From assembly GCA_965223755.1 (NCBI GenBank), contig CBDCXF010000002.1, positions 1,488,001 to 1,552,000 of the forward strand: a DNA stretch of 64,000 bases, written 5' to 3'. A program made the translations under genes and the position numbers. Positions 62,161 through 64,000 of the stretch are shown here, piece after piece (the stretch's first letter is position 1; the number at the start of each line of letters is the position of its first letter). This DNA comes from CBDCXF01 sp965223755. GTDB lineage: Bacteria; Acidobacteriota; Thermoanaerobaculia; Multivoradales; JAHEKO01. Under the pieces are notes generated by a model, which saw only the letters and a list, made by a program, of their open reading frames with translations, did no database searches and was not told the origin of the DNA.

Positions 62161-62529
62161 AACGCGTTCCCTCCATGGATTCGCTTTAAGCTGGCCCCTT
62201 CTGAGCCAGAATTCTCCTGTGACAATTAGGGAATGTGCCATGAACGTAGAAGTTGTGCAAGTTCTCAGAATCCTTACCTGAAGTGCAGATCCGAGTTTTT
62301 CCGAAGTTTCGCCTTGTCCCCACAATCGGAAAGAGTGCGTGTATTCAGCAGCGTTTGGTTAGACCAAACTGCATTTAAAGACCAGCTCGATTTTGAGCGA
62401 ATATGGAGCGTTGCCCGTTGCCCTTCAAAGAAGAGGTGAGCGGCAGAGGACCGTGGTCTATTTGCCATTTGACCAGCCTGTGAAGGATTGACCGCTCCAT
62501 AAGCTCCCTCGACGGGTGATTGGTGCGAG
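62161..62529 (-). other. 369-base non-coding, AT-richer region
   Basis: No open frame here has coding character. The stretch separates slt from the peptide gene and is less GC-rich than the surroundings. It contains the peptide gene's ribosome site (near 62164-62172) and a perfect inverted repeat at 62353-62369. I find no convincing promoter with both boxes, no tRNA and no terminator with a U-tract. Confidence 0.6.
62353..62369. promoter_or_regulatory. Perfect inverted repeat GTTTGGT-TAG-ACCAAAC
   Basis: Seven-base arms separated by three bases. It has the size and symmetry of a dimeric repressor operator. It lies about 190 bases upstream of the secreted peptide gene and 160 bases after the slt stop. 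It could also be a hairpin in RNA, but no U-tract follows on either strand. Confidence 0.45.
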
Positions 62530-64000
62530 CTAATTGATGTCTTCGACCAAAAGTTGGCGGTAATGGGCGGCGTTGCTCATCACCTTGCCGATGTAGTCCT
62601 TGGTTTGAGTAAACCCGACCTTGCTCCAGAACTCTGCGGGATCGTCGCTAAAACAATAGCCGCGCCAAATGCGAGCTTGCGGCACGCCAGCGTTATAAGC
62701 CCCCAACATTGCCGGTATCGAATCCTGGAACAAGTCGGCCAGTTCGCGCAGATGTGCCGCGCCAAGACGAATCGAAATTTCGGGATCGTGCAGCATGCGC
62801 GCGGTGAGTTGCTCGATGCCGAGGCGGGGAGCAACTTGCTCGGCGGTGGTGACGACGAATTGAGTCAGACCGCGAGCCGAGACCTGCGACACGGCCTGCT
62901 TGTCAAATCGACTCTCCTGACGAATCAGGCCGGTCAAGAGGTCACCATCGACGTCGAACTCCCTGGCGGCGGATTCGATGATGCCGGCATAGGGCCGCGG
63001 GTAAAGTCGACGTTCCGCCCAAGGCAGCGCGATTGCAGGTACGGAGTCCAGCGCCCGCTTTTTGAGAATTCCGTTCTTGAGGATCTCAGCGTGGCGTAGC
63101 GCGTCTCGTGGGTGGCCGGTCGCATAGAGCAGGTCAATGCCGGCAAGAGCCAGTTCAGGCTGCGCGATGGGGAAGAGAGTGGCGGTGCTCCGCGGCCTGA
63201 GCACAGCTCCCAGGGTCGCCAGGCGGACCTCTTCAGATGGTGTCGTCCTTTGCCACAAAGGCCATGTTGGCACCGGGGCCGGCTTGAGGTCGTAGGGCGA
63301 TCCCAATGCCAGCCGGGCACTTTTTTCGATCCGCGCGTCGATCTCCGGACGGGACGCCGCACTGGCGAGGAATCGTGCTGCAGCGAGGGATTGCAAACTC
63401 GCCGCCCCGGAGAGCTCCTGCGCCCTTGCCGAGGCAACTTCCTGCAAACCGCCGGTCAGTCGCGCCGACGCCCATTGAGCCGTCGGGTGATAGGGGTTGA
63501 TACCGAGTCCTTCGTAGTGCTGAACGGCGGCGTTGGGGTTGGACTCGAGTTCCGCCAATCGACCTTTCCAGTACGAAAACTCCGGGCTCGAACTGCGCGA
63601 CAGCCAACCCCGTGCCTGTCCTGTTTGTCCTTGCGCTATTTCAGAAGCAGCCAAGAACACCGCTGCGCGGTCTGTGAGTGTTTTCCAGGAGCGATTCGCC
63701 GCCAGCAGACGATATAGCCGACCCGCTTCATCGCTTCTGCGTGCCAGCACCTCAAGCCGCAGAGCGGACAGCAAGGCTGCGCTCGCCCAGTTGCCGCGCG
63801 GCTCCGCATCGTATGAACGGCGAAACGCTACGCCGGCAGCTGCTGGATTGCCCCCCAGTTCGAGACTGCGGCCGCGCTGAAACCAGGCTCGCGCTCGGGT
63901 GCGGGAGCCGCTCGCTCGATTGGCGATGCGCGCGAATCGCTCGGCGGCATCGTTGTACCGCTCAAGCCAGAACAGGCCTCGTGCCAACGAGTAGGCGTCG
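62530..64000 (-). CDS. Soluble lytic murein transglycosylase, Slt70-like (N-terminus outside window)
   Basis: About 490 residues are visible; the frame stays open to the right edge, so the start lies beyond 64000. The long N-terminal part is alpha-helical and repeat-like (TPR/Slt U-domain style: WFQRGRSLELGGNPAAAG and similar). The C-terminal catalytic domain has the glutamate in LTGLIRQESRFDKQAV, then SARGLTQFVVTTAEQVA, IRLGAAHLRELAD and MLGAYNAGVPQARIW. It cleaves glycan strands to 1,6-anhydro-muropeptides in the periplasm. Confidence 0.92.
   Translation of the reverse strand, partial: DAYSLARGLFWLERYNDAAERFARIANRASGSRTRARAWFQRGRSLELGGNPAAAGVAFRRSYDAEPRGNWASAALLSALRLEVLARRSDEAGRLYRLLAANRSWKTLTDRAAVFLAASEIAQGQTGQARGWLSRSSSPEFSYWKGRLAELESNPNAAVQHYEGLGINPYHPTAQWASARLTGGLQEVASARAQELSGAASLQSLAAARFLASAASRPEIDARIEKSARLALGSPYDLKPAPVPTWPLWQRTTPSEEVRLATLGAVLRPRSTATLFPIAQPELALAGIDLLYATGHPRDALRHAEILKNGILKKRALDSVPAIALPWAERRLYPRPYAGIIESAAREFDVDGDLLTGLIRQESRFDKQAVSQVSARGLTQFVVTTAEQVAPRLGIEQLTARMLHDPEISIRLGAAHLRELADLFQDSIPAMLGAYNAGVPQARIWRGYCFSDDPAEFWSKVGFTQTKDYIGKVMSNAAHYRQLLVEDIN

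Noticed and set aside
62190..62260. Possible sigma-54 promoter (TGGCAC on the minus strand) upstream of the peptide gene
   Set aside because: The distance from TGGCAC to the next TTG is four bases too long for the -24/-12 spacing.
62233..62468. Short open frames in the gap between slt and the peptide gene
   Set aside because: They lack ribosome sites and signal sequences, and show no coding-type codon use.

Overview
The window is GC-rich (around 60% by eye), densely coded bacterial chromosome. Its best taxonomic pointers are a GWxTD plus VWFA-domain secreted protein, a very large TonB-dependent receptor with an N-terminal carboxypeptidase-regulatory-like domain, and a secretin fused to a cohesin-like domain. 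Together these suggest Acidobacteriota, perhaps a Thermoanaerobaculia- or Holophagae-like lineage; this placement is inference. The DNPR motif in MurE, the outer-membrane machinery and the SurA-like chaperones fit a diderm with meso-DAP peptidoglycan.

Layout. 1-9043: a type II secretion / type IV pilus-like operon (gspF end, gspE, PilM/N/O/P-like inner-membrane proteins, secretin, three pseudopilin-like proteins), followed by dut. 9522-9650: heptamer repeats and a terminator. 9679-14527 (minus): TonB-dependent receptor, nth, an AlgH-family gene and an initiator tRNA-fMet with its own promoter and terminator. 14789-19757: a large secreted lipoprotein, eno, ftsB and a cation:proton antiporter. 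19839-25262: mfd followed by two SurA/PpiC-type periplasmic chaperones. 25405-41260: a complete-looking division and cell-wall (dcw) cluster, mraZ-rsmH-ftsL-ftsI-murE-murF-mraY-murD-ftsW-murG-murC-ftsQ-ftsA-ftsZ, with a four-repeat MraZ operator over the promoter and a strong terminator after ftsZ. murB and ddl are not in it.

41279-47556: a VanZ-like protein, thiC under a TPP riboswitch, a YwaF-type membrane protein, a secreted protein made of three TonB C-terminal-like domains, a small membrane protein and argS. 47669-54258: a macro-domain protein, a degenerate tandem repeat array, an M1 aminopeptidase lipoprotein, an archaeal-type phosphoglycerate mutase, an unknown protein, a TrmJ-like methyltransferase and Maf. 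54311-60750: the GWxTD/VWFA protein, a cysteine desulfurase-mnmA pair (tRNA 2-thiolation), rsmI and another SurA-like protein. 60690-62529: an AT-richer accessory patch with a 66-residue secreted four-cysteine peptide, an intergenic hairpin and a secreted propeller-like protein. 62530-64000: a soluble lytic transglycosylase cut by the window end.

Most of the window is conserved housekeeping. The least explained parts are the secreted peptide/propeller cassette, the triple TonB-C protein, the secretin-cohesin fusion and the two repeat arrays.
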